Source: Rhodospirillales bacterium (lineage in GTDB: Bacteria > Pseudomonadota > Gammaproteobacteria > Steroidobacterales > Rariloculaceae). Taken from it: a stretch of DNA of 6,617 bases. This document shows, in pieces, positions 5,513 to 6,617 of this stretch (positions are counted from its first letter, which is position 1; each line of letters opens with the position of its first letter). The stretch lies in NCBI GenBank assembly GCA_024640665.1, contig JAHEEO010000173.1, positions 1 to 6,617 of the forward strand, read 5' to 3'. The notes under the pieces were generated by a model that was given only the letters and a program-made list of their open reading frames with translations, did not search any database and was not told the DNA's origin. The translations under genes were made by a program, and so were the position numbers.

Positions 5513-6606
5513 CCGGTCCATTAGCCGAATATCGACGCCGCGTAAGCCACGGCGAACTGCGCCACGATCCAGCACAAGAGGCAATCGCCGAAGCATTCGA
5601 GCGGCTTCACAACGACCTAATCGCAAGCCCCCCTGCCGCCACCGGCTGGAGCAGCATCCGTGACCGATTAATTGGCAGAAAACCACCGCCGGTAAGGGGC
5701 ATCTATTTATGGGGTTCGGTGGGTCGTGGCAAGACGTTTCTAATGGACCTGTTTTTTACCGGCTTACCGTTCGAGCAAAAGCTGCGACAACACTTTCACC
5801 GCTTCATGGCGGGGGTTCACGCAGGCCTGAAGCGGCATCGCAATCGGCGCGAGCCACTCGATCTAGTTGCTGACGAACTGGCGGCCCGTACGCGGATTAT
5901 CTGTTTCGATGAATTTGCCGTCAGTGATATCGCCGATGCGATGATCTTGGGCAACTTATTTCGAGCATTATTTGAACGGGGCGTAACGCTCGCTGCGACA
6001 TCCAATACTGAGCCAAAAAACCTCTACAAAGACGGCTTGCAGCGGCAGCGCTTTTTGCCTGCAATTGCGCTGCTGGAAGAACACACGGACGTCATCAATA
6101 TGGGCGGCCTACTTGATTATCGACTGCAGTTTCTGCAGCGATCGGACCTGTATCGCCATCCGGCCAACGCCGCTGCGACACAGGCACTGCGCGAGTTCTT
6201 CGTTACCATTGCACCAGAGGCGCAGGAAACCGGCGGTGAACTCGATGTCCTCGGGCGAAACATCAGTTACCTCCGCGATGCCGACGGCGCGATATGGTTC
6301 GATTTCGACGCGATATGCGACGGCCCGCGTAGCCAAGATGACTACATCGAGCTTTCGCGTTGTTACCAAACCGTTGTGATCTCAAACGTACCGCAGTTCA
6401 CTAGAGAACTCGAGAACCAAGCCCGCCGCTTCATTGCCCTTGTCGATGAGTTCTACGACCGGCGTGTCAAACTTGCGATATCGGCCGCTGTGCCCATTCG
6501 CTCGATCTACGCAGGCAAGAAACTGAAGCATGAGTTTGAGCGAACGCGCAGCCGCTTACAGGAAATGCAGAGCGAAGCGTACCTTGCCGCCGCGCACCGA
6601 CCATAA
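5509..6606 (+). CDS. zapE: AFG1-family ATPase, cell division protein ZapE
   Basis: ZapE is a cytoplasmic P-loop ATPase that associates with the FtsZ ring late in constriction in E. coli; the mitochondrial relative AFG1/LACE1 helps in protein quality control. The 365-residue length is close to E. coli ZapE (about 375). The Walker A motif GSVGRGKT is at 69-76 and carries the extra Arg typical of this family. Walker B ICFDEF is at 131-136, and SNTEP (165-169) supplies a sensor-1 Asn. The family block NLYKDGLQRQRFLPAI (171-186) includes Arg182, a likely arginine-finger position. The C-terminal part holds LSRCYQTVVISNVPQF (282-297) and FIALVDEFYDRRVKL (308-322), which are also familiar from the family. 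The ATG overlaps the preceding TGA as ATGA, so translation is probably coupled to aacS; no strong separate ribosome site is seen. The gene is complete and ends 11 bases before the right edge, so no terminator can be judged. Confidence 0.95.
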   Translation: MTGPLAEYRRRVSHGELRHDPAQEAIAEAFERLHNDLIASPPAATGWSSIRDRLIGRKPPPVRGIYLWGSVGRGKTFLMDLFFTGLPFEQKLRQHFHRFMAGVHAGLKRHRNRREPLDLVADELAARTRIICFDEFAVSDIADAMILGNLFRALFERGVTLAATSNTEPKNLYKDGLQRQRFLPAIALLEEHTDVINMGGLLDYRLQFLQRSDLYRHPANAAATQALREFFVTIAPEAQETGGELDVLGRNISYLRDADGAIWFDFDAICDGPRSQDDYIELSRCYQTVVISNVPQFTRELENQARRFIALVDEFYDRRVKLAISAAVPIRSIYAGKKLKHEFERTRSRLQEMQSEAYLAAAHRP

Positions 6607-6617
6607 ACTCAGGAATT

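Overview
The window looks like an ordinary chromosomal segment of a gammaproteobacterium with moderately high GC. The main clues are a XerD that ends in the HSRHHPRG-type tail and is followed directly by dsbC (the xerD-dsbC order known from E. coli and relatives), a YgdQ-like TerC protein, and a ZapE-type AFG1 ATPase. I cannot assign a genus. I see no insertion sequence, phage gene, CRISPR array, tRNA or rRNA, and no broken gene.

Layout: two divergent gene blocks are separated by a 325-base intergenic region (2469-2793). Leftward, on the minus strand, run xerD (2468 to 1524), dsbC (1441 to 698) and a TerC/YgdQ-type membrane protein (580 to the left edge, C-terminus cut off by the window). The gaps are 82 and 117 bases and I see no convincing terminator in either, so the three could share a transcript. 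Rightward, on the plus strand, run a PlsC-type acyltransferase (2794-3555), acetoacetyl-CoA synthetase (3548-5512) and a ZapE-type ATPase (5509-6606). They overlap by 8 and 4 bases, which indicates one operon with translational coupling.

Functions: the left block combines chromosome dimer resolution (XerD), periplasmic disulfide isomerisation (DsbC) and probable metal transport by the TerC-family protein. The right block combines membrane phospholipid acylation, activation of acetoacetate to its CoA ester, and a division-associated ATPase. No single pathway joins all six genes; most look like housekeeping functions that share transcription.

The least explained part is the divergent intergenic region. 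It holds a perfect 9-bp-arm inverted repeat (2569-2589), a CRP-like site matching 9 of 10 core positions (2668-2683), a second small hairpin in the xerD leader (2508-2525), a tandem TTGACA pair just before the acyltransferase start, and a possible 20-codon ORF. I found no previously undescribed system. The regulatory region is where a second look is most likely to pay off.
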